Origin: Tepidisphaeraceae bacterium
Lineage (GTDB): Bacteria > Planctomycetota > Phycisphaerae > Tepidisphaerales > Tepidisphaeraceae
DNA length: 5,007 bases
Assembly (NCBI GenBank): GCA_025450555.1
Contig: JANWHF010000352.1
Span: 1-5,007 of the forward strand
Reading direction: 5' to 3'
The notes beneath the pieces are model-generated. The model was not told the origin of the DNA and ran no database searches. It saw only the letters and a list, made by a program, of their open reading frames with translations. Of the stretch, positions 4,556 through 5,007 are shown piece by piece. The translations under genes and the position numbers were made by a program. Within the stretch, counting starts at the first letter, position 1, and every line of letters starts with the position of its first letter.

Positions 4556-5007
4556 ATGGTGATCACGATCGATGGCCCAGCGGGCACCGGCAAATCCAGC
4601 GTGGCGCTGGGCGTGGCGGATCGTCTGGGCTTTGGGCTGCTCGATACCGGCGCGATGTATCGCGCGGTAGCACTTGAGGCGCTGCGCCGCAAAGCGCCGC
4701 TGTCGGATGCCCGCGAGCTGGCTTTCATCGCCCGCCATGCGCGCATCGAATTTGACTGGTCGGCTCATCCGCCTGAAGTCATTTTGAATGGCGAGCCGGT
4801 GAGTCACCTGCTGCGCAGCGGCGAGACTTCGCAGGCGGCATCGCATGTCGCGGTTGTTCCAGCGGTGCGCGAGCTCTTGGTAGCGCGACAGCGGGAGTTT
4901 GCGATCGCGCGGGGCGACATTGTCACCGAAGGTCGCGATCAAGGGACAGTTGTTTTTCCCGATGCGCAATTCAAGTTTTACCTGGACGCGACGCCCGCCG
5001 AGCGCGC
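4556..5007 (+). CDS. cmk: Cytidylate (CMP) kinase, N-terminal part (cut by right edge)
   Basis: CMP kinase phosphorylates CMP and dCMP with ATP in the cytosol, feeding RNA, DNA and CDP-lipid synthesis. The first 150 codons are present; the family is usually about 220-230 residues, so the C-terminal third is missing. Visible motifs: start MVITIDGPAGTGKSS with the Walker A loop at 7-15, the nucleotide-site block LLDTGAMYRAVALEAL (28-43), the CMP-domain segment PPEVILNGEPVSHLLRSGET (72-91), SQAASHVAVVPAVRELLVAR (92-111) and EGRDQGTVVFPDA (125-137), followed by FKFYLDATPAER. Gln129 stands where the family usually has Ile or Met in GRDxGTVVFPDA. ATG 4556 fits the family start, since the Walker loop begins at residue 7; the frame is open further upstream but has no better start. 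No clear Shine-Dalgarno is seen. It is divergent from the ankyrin gene. Confidence 0.95.
   Translation, partial: MVITIDGPAGTGKSSVALGVADRLGFGLLDTGAMYRAVALEALRRKAPLSDARELAFIARHARIEFDWSAHPPEVILNGEPVSHLLRSGETSQAASHVAVVPAVRELLVARQREFAIARGDIVTEGRDQGTVVFPDAQFKFYLDATPAER

Noticed and set aside
4418..4969. A 183-codon minus-strand frame across the cmk start
   Set aside because: Most of it is antisense to cmk. Only the last 40 or so codons, outside cmk, look protein-like and are reported separately as a possible relic.

Overview
The window is chromosomal DNA from a GC-rich bacterium. Gene content is mostly housekeeping, mixed with lineage-specific small genes, and the gaps hold several palindromic repeats. 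A PEGA-type lipoprotein, a lone ankyrin-repeat protein, sparse Shine-Dalgarno sites and many REP-like hairpins together suggest a planctomycete or another member of the PVC group. That placement is inference from style; no marker gene here settles it.

Layout, left to right. (1) Positions 1-603, minus strand: N-terminal 201 residues of a lipoprotein with PEGA-like repeats, continuing off the left edge, with a clear ribosome binding site and an extended -10 box. (2) 604-753: gap holding two adjacent hairpins (667-714). (3) 754-1794, minus strand: complete queA, for a late step of queuosine tRNA modification. (4) 1795-2223: a 429-base divergent gap holding a probable queA promoter, a large nested palindrome (1861-1996) and a small hairpin. 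(5) 2224-2685 and 2765-2986, plus strand: two unrecognised small genes, probably one transcription unit. The first encodes a proline-rich protein and the second a 73-residue helical protein with its own ribosome binding site. (6) 2996-4288, minus strand: a 430-residue ankyrin-repeat protein, convergent with the previous gene across only 9 bases. (7) 4289-4555: divergent gap with a perfect 26-bp inverted repeat, a small bulged hairpin, a stretch of lower GC that may be the relic of a gene end, and a probable cmk promoter. (8) 4556-5007, plus strand: the first 150 codons of cmk (CMP kinase), cut by the right edge.

The genes do not form one obvious pathway. queA and cmk are core tRNA-modification and nucleotide-metabolism genes. 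The lipoprotein is an envelope protein and the ankyrin protein looks cytosolic. The least explained parts are the 2224-2986 gene pair, the related palindromic repeats in both divergent gaps, and the possible gene relic at 4418-4540. I saw no CRISPR array, tRNA, rRNA, transposase or recognised defence system.
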